The notes below the pieces were generated by a model, which had not been told where the DNA came from, did not search any database, and saw only the letters and a program-made list of their open reading frames with translations. Positions 20,783-31,256 of a stretch of DNA of 64,000 nucleotides are shown in pieces. This stretch comes from Hyaloperonospora brassicae. Lineage: Eukaryota; Oomycota; Peronosporomycetes; Peronosporales; Peronosporaceae. The position numbers and the translations under genes were made by a program. The stretch lies in the NCBI GenBank assembly GCA_947650285.1, contig CANTFL010001078.1:1-64000 (forward strand). Reading direction: 5' to 3'. The number at the start of each line of letters is the position of its first letter. The first letter of the stretch is position 1.

Positions 20783-22352
20783 ATGGTGTCGCCGTCGACG
20801 CAGGAGGCGTGGCGACACTGGTGGAACGAGACCAAGAGCGGCAGCATCAATACCTACGCGTCCATCGTGCTTTTCTTCCTCTCTACAGTGCTGGCCAAGT
20901 CGATCGCTCGCTGCCTCTTCTGGATCGTCCGCAAAGCCTGTCCGACCAAGTGGATGTACGTGAGCAGCGACCGCGCCGCAAGAACCTCTATAATGTTATT
21001 ACCTTTGCATCTCTAATACTAAATGCGTGCACGGTGTATGTTATGTGATGCATATGCGGTCAAGTTGGCCTGATGAAGCACCGCAGATGATGATGTGGCA
21101 GACATCACTTTTGTGCCGTGCTGGGCTGGTGTGGATTGCTATCTTGGTCTCTCGCTTGTCCTTATTGCTGCACAAGTGGCCAGCATGGCTCTTTGGCATT
21201 TGCTTTCTCATTTGGATGGACGCAGTTGGCAATGTGCTGCGGGAAGTGATTGTTCGTAACGGCGTCGTGGGGTACAAAGAGGACGAGAAACCAGGCCGGA
21301 TGACGCTCTTGTACGAAGGCAGTACACTGGCCAAGATGTTGCTGCTCGTGCTCATTGTGTACACGTACTACATTACTCCCTGGATCGAAGACTCGAGCGA
21401 GCTGAGGCTGCTCTTCTCGGTTGGGTTCTTTGTCTCGATGGCACTCGCTACACTGCCATTGGTACGAAGCAGGAGATACGAGATACTGACGTGCACAGGC
21501 TCATCTTGTTTGTTGCGGTGGGTATGATGAGGTCATTTGCTGACGGTGAACAAATGTGTGTGTTGTGGTCTGTGCAACAGCTACGCAATGTCATGGGTGC
21601 ACACTACATGTTCCTGGCCAATATGCTGCACCTCGACTCGATCATCTATCTGCACGGGTCGCGAAAAGGAGTTGTCCGTGACGCACCGCTAGGATTTATT
21701 GTGCTAGCTACCTCTGACAACACCAAGACGTTTATCCCTGCGGGCGGGACAGTGAGTCACACGACAGAGGTGTTTCACAACTTCTTGTGGCCGCTTCGAC
21801 TGGATGTTCGGTTACCAGTGAATACCCCGGCAAAGCGTGTGCGCCAGTTCGTACAAGACATGGACCGGTTGCTGTTTTGGGACCCTGTAGTAGCAATCGC
21901 ACCCGACGGAACTGCTGCTGTTCCGGATGCTGATGGAACTACTTCATTCATGGATGCATCGCCAGCGTACGAAAGCGTGAGCACGCGTGAATTTGCGAGT
22001 GCAGCAGCGACCGAGATGGCCACCAGGTTACTGTTTGATGAGAATCGACAAGAAGAAGAACGCATTATACGGCGCGCACGAGGTAATGAGGGCTTTGTGG
22101 CGCTAGAGGCCAACAAGCGATGGGTCGTGCAATTTCGGACGTTTGTGCAGGCCACCGAGAAAGCACACTTTTGCCAGACTCGTGCTGCGGTGAGTGTAGA
22201 CAATTATCCTGTCACCGTGTTCGTGTATCACAACTCACTCATGCGACACATGCAATTTTGTCTGCGATGCACAGTACATTGAGGCCACTACAAAGCTACT
22301 GGAGAAACAAGGAATGGCCTTTCGGTCGCAAGCTACTGTCGCTGAGCCTTGA
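20783..22352 (+). CDS. Membrane protein with MscS-like channel domain
   Basis: Spliced model: 20783-20955, 21065-21461, 21581-22189, 22275-22352 (418 residues). The N-terminal half has several hydrophobic segments (INTYASIVLFFLSTVLAKSIA, LCRAGLVWIAILVSRLSLL, LWLFGICFLIW-like, MLLLVLIVYTYYI, LLFSVGFFVSMAL). After LRNVMGAHYMF comes a region like the MscS beta domain: D-x-I-Y-L, GVVRDAPLGFIVLATSDNTKTFIPAG and a later N. The C-terminal part is soluble and helical (RQEEERIIRRARGNEGF, YIEATTKLLEKQG). MscS channels open under membrane tension. The resemblance is moderate, and a plain conserved oomycete membrane protein is possible. A 19-nt candidate exon at 21499-21517 was left out because it breaks frame. 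The stop lies 35 bp from that of the convergent HPS3-like gene. Confidence 0.55.
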
Positions 22353-22387
22353 TGTGCTGACAAGGATTGATGCGCAGAGCCCCGCAC

Positions 22388-25300
22388 TCATCCTCCTACA
22401 GCGTTCGCCATCCGGGTAGTATCCTCCTGCTTTTTCCGCACCTCGTCCAGTTGCAGACTGACCTCTATCGTTGACAAGTACAGCTCGAGATCACCGTCGT
22501 CGGGCAAAACTTGGAGTACTTCTTCAGGGCTGAGTGTCAAGCATATGTGGTTGAGAATGTTCTCCAGAATTGCGTCTTCGGGGCGAACCGCACCGTTACG
22601 TGCCTGTGACAGGGCAAGCAATATTGGAACCGAAGCTTGGCAGCACATGTTGACGCATGTATGGGCAAGACGTACCGCCGTTGATAGTAGCGAGATTGGG
22701 GACAACGTGCTGATCAGAAAGCGCCATTCATCCAGGGTGGTGCAGAAGCTCTTGCCGTACGGCAAGAATAAATTACTGAAGTCAGCGCGTTGGGCAATGA
22801 GCTTCAATCCGTCCACCGTTCTGGAAGCGAGTACAATCGAATTCGTGTCAAAACGCTCACAGGAGAACAAGAACATTGGGTAGCGTACCTGGAAACGCGA
22901 GGCAGCGTCAGAAGGACAACAAGTGCGGCCAAATCGTTTTCGAGGTTCCATCGCATCTGTTCTGGAGAGCTTTCGTCAAACACCTCGTGCGCTGACAGCA
23001 CGTCGTGGGGGCTGATCAAGCTCCGTTCGTGCAGCAAGCTTAGAACCTGGTAGAAGAGAAACTCGAGGATTGTGCGCAATCCGGGTGTCGTCGGCAGACA
23101 GCGCGTGTCTAGGTACTCTTGCACCCAGCTGAAGAGATGGACGTTCGTAGGCGCTTCCAAGACTACTGGCTCGAACAATTTGCACAGCATTGATTCCACA
23201 TGTCCGCTCTCGTCGTTGTTTACCGAACCATGGAACAATGAGCTGAGCTCGACGCAAAGACGCAACAACTCTGCTGCCACAGATGCTTTGGCATTGTGCA
23301 AGTCCTCCTCGTCATCCTGTACTTCTTCTTTTTCCGACAACTTCTCAAGCGCTGGAAACATCTGAAGTGCAAACACCAGAAAGCGGAGTACAAGAGCATG
23401 TTCGGGGACGAAAGGTGTGGCTGAAGGTGGTACCTCACCTACTGATGACGAAGATGACGAAGCGCCCGAAGCGATCCTTGTCACTGACGTAGCTGCAGCT
23501 TCACCGATTGCATTCAAGCAAAAACAAAGTGTCGACTGGATGGTCTCTTGACTGCCGATTGCGCTGTTGAAGATCCGTTCCAGAATGTCCAAGTATCTCA
23601 GCGGAGCATTTTCGAGCAACGCTTTTGTCAGGTTGGAGCTGGAAAAGCGTCTGCAGCCTGCTCTCTCTTTGCTCGCAGTGCTTACTACTTCTTGAATAAG
23701 CAGATTCGGGTGTGTCACTGCTAAGTGCACAAGCTCATCGACGTGGTTCTGCAACAGCTCATCCACCAGAGCCAGCATGGAAGTATACGAGCAATTGGTG
23801 TCAAAGTCTTCCACAGGCAATCCCTCCATCGTCCGGAAAACGTGCCAGTCTTTTGCGGGAAAGGCAGTCGCACGCAAGACGAGCACAAGTCGTGCAATTT
23901 TCACGCGGACGCTGTGGCTTGAAGACTCTCCCAATTGCTTGAGTGCAAATGCGATGTCTTTCAGCGTCCATTCCAATGACGAATCGACGATCAGGCGGGA
24001 AAGTTGCTCGGGAAAGTATTTGCCGTAGTGTGACAACACGATTCTCGTGAACTCGGCATTGGCGGCGTTAACGCCTTGCGCAGGTTGATACGAGCAAATA
24101 TCGGCAAGAGACTTGGGAGGCGGATAGACGAATGCATCCAGATATTTTCCCGTAGCGTCAATGACCTCCGATCGATCCACTGTCCCGACAAGAGCCTGGA
24201 GACGGTGCATCACCTCGATGGAGGGGACGTTTGACGCAACAAATAGGAGAGCAGCCCGGTCTAAATTGCGATGATGCTCCGACAAGAAGATGGCCGCTAG
24301 GTCTGCCGCACATTCCTTAGCAAGACGGTCGTACAACTCTGTCTCAAGCTTGAGCGCCAGTCTCTCTTTCCGATCCGACATCGAAGCGACGACCTCCCGT
24401 CGAAACGGGTCATTGCTGATTGCAAGACGCAGCAAGTCAAAGCCCACATCAGCGCGATAACGGTACAGCGAAAACAAGCTTAACAGCAAGTCGATCTGGT
24501 ACGGTCTCAAGGCGCCGCTTTCGACGGATAGCACGCCTTGACGCACATAGGAAAAGATCAACGATGGCGGACTCTGCTCGAAAATGACGATACTGCGTCG
24601 ACACGGGTTTCCGTTGATGCCAAGAGGTGAGCGCAACTCAAACTCAGCTTCTGGAAGACGCTCGCCTGCGGCTAGACTTGCACGCTGCAAAATGCCGTTC
24701 GATCTCTGACTCTCGAACGAATTTCCGTGTGGGAGCAAGACGACGTACGAGTCAAGTGCAGCAAGCTGTGACACCGGGTACGGGATGGGTTGCGTGCACA
24801 ACAGCTGGGGCTGTGAAGGCTGAGGTACGAGTGACCTGCTCAATGCGCGACTAGCTGCCACGTAGTGACATGGACTCCAAATGGACCATACTTGCAGTCC
24901 AGACAGCGTTGCGACAAAAAGAAAAGAGCTGTTGGCCGTGATGCTGGTGACAATCGACGTGAAGCTGTAGTGCATCACGACCCTTCCTGACTCCATCGAA
25001 CCGTCTGCATCATCGTTGCCCTCGTCTCTATCTTCTCGCTCACTAGTGAACGAATCGCTTCTTTGCTTGACAGCTGCCTCTCCAACTTGAATTGGTTTGT
25101 GCATGCCCCTCGATTTCGATCGCTCGGTCAATCCTAGCACCTTCTTGGACATCTTTTTCCTCGTCAAGTCGACCTTTTCCGACAAAAAGTAGTAAATAAA
25201 CGCGTTCTTCTCCGTGGCGACCAGCAAACGCGTGTAGCTCCTCGTCTCGACACACATGCGGTTATCGATAGTCTCAGGCAGGAACTTGAGTGACTGCACG

Positions 25301-26388
25301 CTGTGATTTGGAGGCAAGTAGCGTCGCAACAGCACGCGCACGTCGTTCTCGCTGATGTAGTACGACATGGCCTGGTTCGCACGGATATCCTGAGCTTTCA
25401 CCAGACCTGCCAGATTCCACATCTCTTGCTGAGCTTCGTTGCGTCCGAGCACCATGGGGACCTGCTCGTGCTCGTCAAACATTCGCTGCTCGTTCTGTTC
25501 CTGCCTTGTATCTGCTTCCATTGTGCTATAGGCTGAGCCCGCGACGGGCACTTGCACGATCGCGTGCAAGTCGTCGAGACTTGCAATGTGCAGGCAATGC
25601 GCGGCATCTTCAGGCACTGTCTCTCGCTCGTTGTGCTTGCGACTGTAGTTCTCCAAGACCGTCGTGTTGTCTGCGACTGCGGCCGAGTCCAATGGAGGTG
25701 ACTCCTTCGAGCTCCTCACGTGGATCTCCATCACCCGTACCTCGGTCTGCGAAGCATAGGCAACATAGACGCCGTGGATGGCCACGTACTCGAGTTGCAT
25801 GAACGCATGCCGTTGGGCCATGTCCACTTTGAGCTCCATCACGTGCTCAAAGAAGTGATGGCTACATTGCCAGATGTTGAGGCGCGTCCCCATTGCAACA
25901 ACAACGCGACCGGTAAAGCTACAGACGGCGACGCAATCGGCCTTTTGATTGGACGACGGCTTTTCGAGCACCCCCAGCGGCAACGTGTACGCCCGCACCA
26001 TGTGGCGCTCCCGCCAGTCGTGGTACACACACAAAAATGTCTCAGCATCATCATCATCGTCATCATCGTCGTCGTCATCATCGTCGTCCGTGTTGGTCCC
26101 CGTGTCGCCAGCTGGTTTCCGCTCCCCTACCCGCGTGACGTCACTCTCGAGTGTCACTAAACTGTCCGAAAAGCTCGTGTAATGTAACGCGTAGACTCGA
26201 CGGTGAATGGACGCAAACTCGTGAAGTAACGCGGAGCACGAGCCCGCGTACACGCGGATGACACCCTCGCGTCCAGTAGCGACCGCAAACGTGGTATCAG
26301 CGGTCGTGCGTGCGGCACTCGTGAGCGTCTGCGCGCTACCTGCGGCCACCGACTCGAGTGCCAGCGACCGCACAAACAGCGACTCCAT
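22388..26388 (-). CDS. HPS3-like protein (BLOC-2 subunit)
   Basis: Spliced model: 26388-22889 and 22820-22388 (1310 residues; 68-nt intron, GT-AG, in phase). The N-terminal third reads as a degenerate beta-propeller: FAVATGREGVIRVYAG, LHYTSFSDSLVTLESD, ETFLCVYHDWRERHMVRAYTL, VAVCSFTGRVVVAMGTRLNIW, LEYVAIHGVYVAYASQTEVRVMEI. This order matches HPS3 of the BLOC-2 complex, which guides cargo to lysosome-related organelles. FLFVATLSGLQVWSI follows near residue 500, and the remainder is alpha-helical, as in coat and tether subunits. A pure Asp run of about 14 residues (GAT/GAC codons, near 26045-26090) interrupts the first blade. The protein is longer than human HPS3 (1004 residues). HPS5 and HPS6 partners are not in this window. 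A Vps8/Vps41-like tether is the main alternative. Confidence 0.7.
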
Positions 26389-27022
26389 GTGGCGGGATCA
26401 GATATCGACGGTCCGCGTCGGGGCCGGGATCAGACACTGCGGCTGCAGCAGCAAGTAACGCATCTGATTCGACGGTCCGAGCCGGCGTCCGGACTCAGAT
26501 ACAGCGACTGCCGCAGCAGTCCACGCATCTGACTCGGCGATCGGTTTGTAGCCGGTCTCCCCTTACCCCCACCCCTACCTCTCGGCCGTTATAATCAGAA
26601 TCCTCTGGTGACCCCTTCCGCCCATTCCACGACCGCACGACGATGCCGATTCGATTCGCGTGCCGTCGTCGCGTCGTCGTAGCATACGTACTGGACGTTC
26701 GTGCCCGAATGCGGTTACGACCGCAGCTGTGGGCGGCGCGTGACTGAACGGCTGGCCACCTGTGCAACAGATGGGAGGTAGCCGCGAGGAAAGATCGATT
26801 CATTGGGTCGATCGATCTAGTACGGACTTTAACACCCGACACACGAGCACCAAAAGTAGCAGCTGCGCTGCGCTGCGGGCGGGCGCAATCCACTCCCGCA
26901 ACCCGAACGTGGAGCGCTGTTGACGCAGTGTGGCGAGCAGACACACAAACGACCGACTTGCATCGATACCCACAGCGACGTATATGCTCATACCCATACC
27001 CATAAACATACTCAGATCGATC

Positions 27023-27105
<83 letters not shown>

Positions 27106-27583
27106 CGATAGGTGTTCGTGTATCGCTGTCCGGTTGTCGATCCACACACGTACACTCAGTAGTTATAAACTATGCCGACAGTGTGATCTTTTTTTCCACG
27201 CGGCCACGATCTGGTCAGCACAAGTCAACGTACGTCAGTCGGAGCGACCGTCCGCTCCCGCGACACAATCGCGCGAACCGTCGCGTGGCTTCCTTTGTAA
27301 AGGCGCTGGCGAGTCGGCGGAACTCGCTTCACGTGCCGAATCTCTCGCCGACCAGCAGCAGCAGCAGCAGAAAAGCAGGAGCTGTCACTTTCCCACTAGC
27401 GCTCTCGCGCCGTCTCTCGTGTCCCTCTTCCTCCGCCTCGTCCACCTCCTCCTCACTCAGACACACTCAGACACACACACACACACACACACAATTCCAT
27501 AGACACACTCCCACACACACACACACATCCACATCCACACCACGACACACCCAGAGAGACACGCAGCAGCAGCAGTAGCTCTC
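26389..27583. other. Divergent intergenic region, HPS3-like / C2-like genes
   Basis: No gene is supported. It holds a long GATA tetranucleotide run (27023-27104), a CAG run near 27354-27372, and a CA-rich stretch with pure CA runs between about 27465 and 27550. Both divergent promoters must lie here; no clean initiator consensus was recognised. Confidence 0.55.
27023..27104. repeat. (GATA)n microsatellite
   Basis: About twenty uninterrupted GATA units end with GATCGATA. On the minus strand it reads as poly (Leu-Ser-Ile-Tyr) in every frame, which produces false open frames. It should be polymorphic between isolates. Confidence 0.95.
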
Positions 27584-28402
27584 ATGGACCTCCCCACGAC
27601 GGCTCAGCCGTTAGCGCTGATCAAAAAGACGCCGCTCGTGCCGTCGCTCACGTCCATGACCAAGTCGTTCTTGGCCAAGACGTTCCTGTCGCCCCACATG
27701 AAGCGATGGGGGGGCGGGCAGAGCAGTCCCACGGGCGTGGACAGCGACCTGCGCGGCCCGAGCATCGGGGCGGCCGACGGGCGGGGCGACATCTGCGAGA
27801 TTGTGGTCGTCGCGATCCAAAAAGTCACGCTCTTGGCGTCGGACGGGACGCTGGACGCGCGCAGTCGCCTCAGTACGTCTGGCGCGCGTCGACGCCCCCC
27901 ATCGTCGTCCGTCTGGGGCGCGCCGACGCAGCTGTCGACGCAGCTGCCGTCTCGTCTGATCTGTACCATTCGCAGCGGCGGGACGACCAAAGTCTCGGCC
28001 CAGTCGGAACGGACCGATGTTTGCGCGTTTGTCTTTGACGAGAAGTTTGTCTTTGAGCGACGGGAGCTCGACGCCCAGTACCACAACGTGACGATCGACG
28101 TCTCGAGCGCTCCGTCGGGCTTTAGCAAGAAACACAGCTGTCTCGGCCGCGTCCAGGTCGACCTCGACGCGGCGTTCGCAGCACAGGCCACGGGCCCCAT
28201 CTATCGGCGCTGCGCGTTGACCGCGGCCGACGGCGCGGCAATGGACGTCGACATTCAGTTTGTCCTGCACCGCCTCGTCGTGCAAAACGCGACGGCGGCC
28301 GCTGCCTCCCGTGTGCTCACGAGATCGAGCGGAAGCCTCAATGATGACGACGATATGGACGCGTGCGGACAAATTTTCCCCGATCTGTGGTACCTCTGCT
28401 AG
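27584..28402 (+). CDS. Conserved-looking protein with C2-like domain
   Basis: The 272-residue protein begins MDLPTTAQPLALIKKTPLVP. Residues about 70-230 look like an all-beta C2-type fold: ICEIVVVAIQKVTLL, LPSRLICTIRSGGTTKVS, DVCAFVFDEKFVFERREL, YHNVTIDVSSA, KKHSCLGRVQVDLDAAF and MDVDIQFVLHRLV. The spacing of these strands and the LGRVQVDL segment resemble N-terminal C2 domains that bind membranes, but the Asp residues of calcium-binding loops are not evident, so calcium independence is likely. Codon use is very GC-rich like neighbouring genes, which supports coding. The C-terminus is acidic (NDDDDMD). No partner or pathway can be inferred from its neighbours; function is unknown. Confidence 0.6.
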   Translation: MDLPTTAQPLALIKKTPLVPSLTSMTKSFLAKTFLSPHMKRWGGGQSSPTGVDSDLRGPSIGAADGRGDICEIVVVAIQKVTLLASDGTLDARSRLSTSGARRRPPSSSVWGAPTQLSTQLPSRLICTIRSGGTTKVSAQSERTDVCAFVFDEKFVFERRELDAQYHNVTIDVSSAPSGFSKKHSCLGRVQVDLDAAFAAQATGPIYRRCALTAADGAAMDVDIQFVLHRLVVQNATAAAASRVLTRSSGSLNDDDDMDACGQIFPDLWYLC

Positions 28403-29373
28403 CGTCGCTTGCTGCAGGTTGGCCCAAGGGGAGTTGACGTCGAGCCATGTGGATGCTCGTGCGACTTGTAGCTGCGACTGTTAGCTGCGACTATCGCTAC
28501 TGCCGCTACTCTGGCGGTCACGCCGTCGATTTTGGATTCGAACACGTCTGCTGTCTGCCGTCTTCTATTGTCAGCGACGCCATTCTCGAACGAGACTTTT
28601 GGCGTACGTTCGGATCGAAGTGTGTTGACGCTCTATTCGTCTTGACGACCAGAAGGAAGGACGAAGGCAGCAAAAAGGTCCCAGACGAGTGACTTTACAT
28701 GCTGTGGCAACGTATGGGGCCGCACGGGGGGTACTACCACCGACCTGTCGATATAATATCAATTAACTCAGCTCCCGACGCTCGCTATAAATAAACAAGC
28801 GGTCTTTCGATATGCTCTCACACACACACGTCTGTTGTGTCTGTATACGCTCGAGCGTACCCCTCGTCCGTCTCAAGGTGTATACTCGACAATACCCCAG
28901 CGACAACCTGAGCCAGCCTCGCACAGCCAGAGCGTGCTTGCCGGGTGAGACACGCCTTCTGCCGCCCGTCCTATGCGACCTTCGTACCACCTCGGCCACG
29001 ACATTCTTGCGCTTACTTTCCCTTGTCGCCCGCCTCTCCCGACTTCAGCACAATCGGACGCTCGACGTGAAACTGGTGTTGCGTGCACTGAATCTCCACT
29101 CCCTCAACCAGTCAGTCAGTCCGCGGCAGTCAGTAGTCGCTCGCTCGCTCTCTCTCTCGTACAACATTTCATCCGCTTGTTTTTCTCCCACCACCAGCAG
29201 TCCCTCTCAATGTCGAACGTCTTTGCAAACAAACACACACGAAGCGATCATACATTACCGCCGGCGATTATTACTTACGCTATGGTCGATCGGTGCAGCG
29301 CTTTTGGCTTTTGGTTCCGCTTTACCGGACACTTTCAGGTTGTCGCCGAGCGGCCGCTCCTCCTCCTCCCGCC
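28403..29373. other. Intergenic region before the ankyrin-FYVE gene
   Basis: No gene is supported. Short frames (for example 28447-28692) lack motifs. A CACACACACG run lies near 28821. The last 200 bp are pyrimidine-rich with TCTC repeats and probably hold the promoter and leader of the ankyrin-FYVE gene. Confidence 0.45.
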
Positions 29374-30606
29374 ATGACGAGTCCACGCAGCCCGCGCGGC
29401 CCACGCGAGCACAAAGCTGCGACTGCTGCCGACGTCGCTGCTGCTGCTGCTGCGGCTGCCGACGAGTCGTTCTCGTCCACGTCGACGATGGACTCGGACT
29501 ACGAGATCCCCGTCGCGCTCCAGCGACTGCACGTGTGGACGAACGAGCGCGTGTCGGCCAAAGTGTCGCAGGCGCTCTACACGATGAACACGATCCGCGA
29601 GAGTGAGTCCCTGCGCTCGAGTATGGTCACGGCGTCCAAGTGGAAGAAACGGGGGTACCACCCGTACAAACCGGACGCGTCGGGCTACACGGCGCTGCAC
29701 CGAGCGGCCAAGCGCGGAGACGACGCCGTCGTTGCGTCTCTGCTCGCCATGTACGACGGCCAAGCGCTGGTCCTGGCGTCCATGAAGTCGCACAAGCAGC
29801 AGCAGATTGCACTGCACATTGCGGCCAAGTACGGGAACCTCACCGCCGTGCAGCAACTCACGGCGCCGGCCTTTCGATCGCTTGTGAACCTGCCCGACCG
29901 CAATGGAAACACGCCGCTGCACTTTGCCGCCACGTGCTCGGCAAGTGCAGCTGCAAGCGTCGTGGCGCTGCTGCTCATGCGAGGGGCCGACCCGACGATC
30001 AAGAGCAAGCGAGACGTGTTCCCGATCATTGCTCATGTGCTCACGGCCCAAGACGGCGACAACCCAGAGATCGTGCGCTTGCTCATGAAACACGGGAGCG
30101 ATCCGAATACAATTGACGCGGCGGGCAACACGGTGCTGCATATTGCCGTGTCACAGGGTATGTGGAAAGTGGCTGCCGTACTTGTGCGAGAGCACGCCGG
30201 CATGACGATCCGCAACAACAAAGGGGTGATGGTGCTGGACATTCTGTCGCCGCCACAGCTGGCGTGGTTGGCCAAGTTCATTGTGCACCCGCCCGAGTGG
30301 GTACCGTATGCAACACAGCGCTCGTGTATGGTGTGTTCACGCAAGTTTGGGCTGCTTGTTCGACGTCACCACTGCCGATTGTGTGGCCGCATTTGCTGTG
30401 GTCCGTGTTCCAAGTACAAACGTCATCTCCCGTTTGCAGACACGTCGGCCAAGCAGACAAAGATCCGACGACATGACTTGATGAAAGTTTGTAGTACGTG
30501 CATCACCGTGCGTGACGCTGCGCACGATGACTTGTCGTGGGCAAGCACGACAGCAGATCGGTTGATCGCGAGCGACGACGTGATGATGAATTGTAATGAT
30601 TATTAG
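29374..30606 (+). CDS. Ankyrin-repeat and FYVE zinc-finger protein
   Basis: The 410-residue intronless protein starts at GCCATGA (29374). Residues 1-45 are low-complexity (Ala run from GCT/GCG). Ankyrin repeats span about 105-305: SGYTALHRAAKRGDDAVVASLL, IALHIAAKYGNLTAVQQL, NGNTPLHFAATC with VVALLLMRGADP, NPEIVRLLMKHGSDPNTID and GNTVLHIAVSQGMWKVAAVLV. The FYVE finger follows at about 310-377 with WVPYATQRSCMVC, the lipid-binding RRHHCRLCGRICC and KVCSTC, eight metal-binding Cys/His in total. FYVE domains bind phosphatidylinositol 3-phosphate, so the protein should act on early endosomes or autophagic membranes. Fusions of FYVE with other modules are common in oomycetes. The ligand of the ankyrin part is unknown. 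Confidence 0.92.
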   Translation: MTSPRSPRGPREHKAATAADVAAAAAAAADESFSSTSTMDSDYEIPVALQRLHVWTNERVSAKVSQALYTMNTIRESESLRSSMVTASKWKKRGYHPYKPDASGYTALHRAAKRGDDAVVASLLAMYDGQALVLASMKSHKQQQIALHIAAKYGNLTAVQQLTAPAFRSLVNLPDRNGNTPLHFAATCSASAAASVVALLLMRGADPTIKSKRDVFPIIAHVLTAQDGDNPEIVRLLMKHGSDPNTIDAAGNTVLHIAVSQGMWKVAAVLVREHAGMTIRNNKGVMVLDILSPPQLAWLAKFIVHPPEWVPYATQRSCMVCSRKFGLLVRRHHCRLCGRICCGPCSKYKRHLPFADTSAKQTKIRRHDLMKVCSTCITVRDAAHDDLSWASTTADRLIASDDVMMNCNDY

Positions 30607-31209
30607 TCTGTGGCGACATATGAAAGTCGGATGTGTTTGAATGAAGACGACGAACGACGATGTGGAGCTGGCGACAAGAACGGATCGAACGTGCACTCGT
30701 AGTCACTTTGGCACCGCCATGCAACTCGTGACGAGCCCCATCTACTTCGTCTGTAGCATTGGCTGTATTTTTTACCGAGTTCAAGGGCCCCTCCTGGTTT
30801 CTTCACATCGGACAGGTCGCACTCAATGCAAGTAACAAGTTTTGTACCGCCTCAAATTCGCGTTACGTAACTCGCAATGATTGAGCGGTTTAGTAGAGAC
30901 GATAATGGGGCGACGTTTGGGTATTGTATGACTCTCCGCCCACTCTCAACGTCTCTGTCGCCTTCTCGTGAACTGTCGAATTATCCAGGAGAAGGAATAT
31001 CTATGACGATAGGTACTATTTGTAAGAAGGAGATGTTCTGGACACAACGATGAACTGCATTGCGATGGTCCTATCACGAGGTCATGTTTCAGTTTATCGT
31101 GTCGAGGGACGAAATATATCTTGTGTTCGGGCAAATAACTGATCCTCGTCAACACAAATGGTGTTGAATGGATATTTTTCGTATCGCGCAGCTGAGTTTG
31201 ACCAGAATT

Positions 31210-31256
31210 AAAAAGGTGCCTTTATGCAGCGATGGGCTGCATAGAGGCACCTTTTT
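31210..31256. repeat. Near-perfect 21-bp inverted repeat (hairpin)
   Basis: Left arm 31210-31230 (AAAAAGGTGCCTTTATGCAGC) has one base more than 20 and is the reverse complement of 31236-31256 except for one position; the loop is GATGG. No gene overlaps it. Confidence 0.9.

Noticed and set aside
21499..21517. A 19-nt exon in the MscS-like gene
   Set aside because: It has good splice sites and would encode a hydrophobic stretch, but including it breaks the frame; a single intron 21462-21580 keeps phase.
26495..27147. Long minus-strand frames with repeated LSIY
   Set aside because: They are translations of the GATA microsatellite, which is open in every frame.
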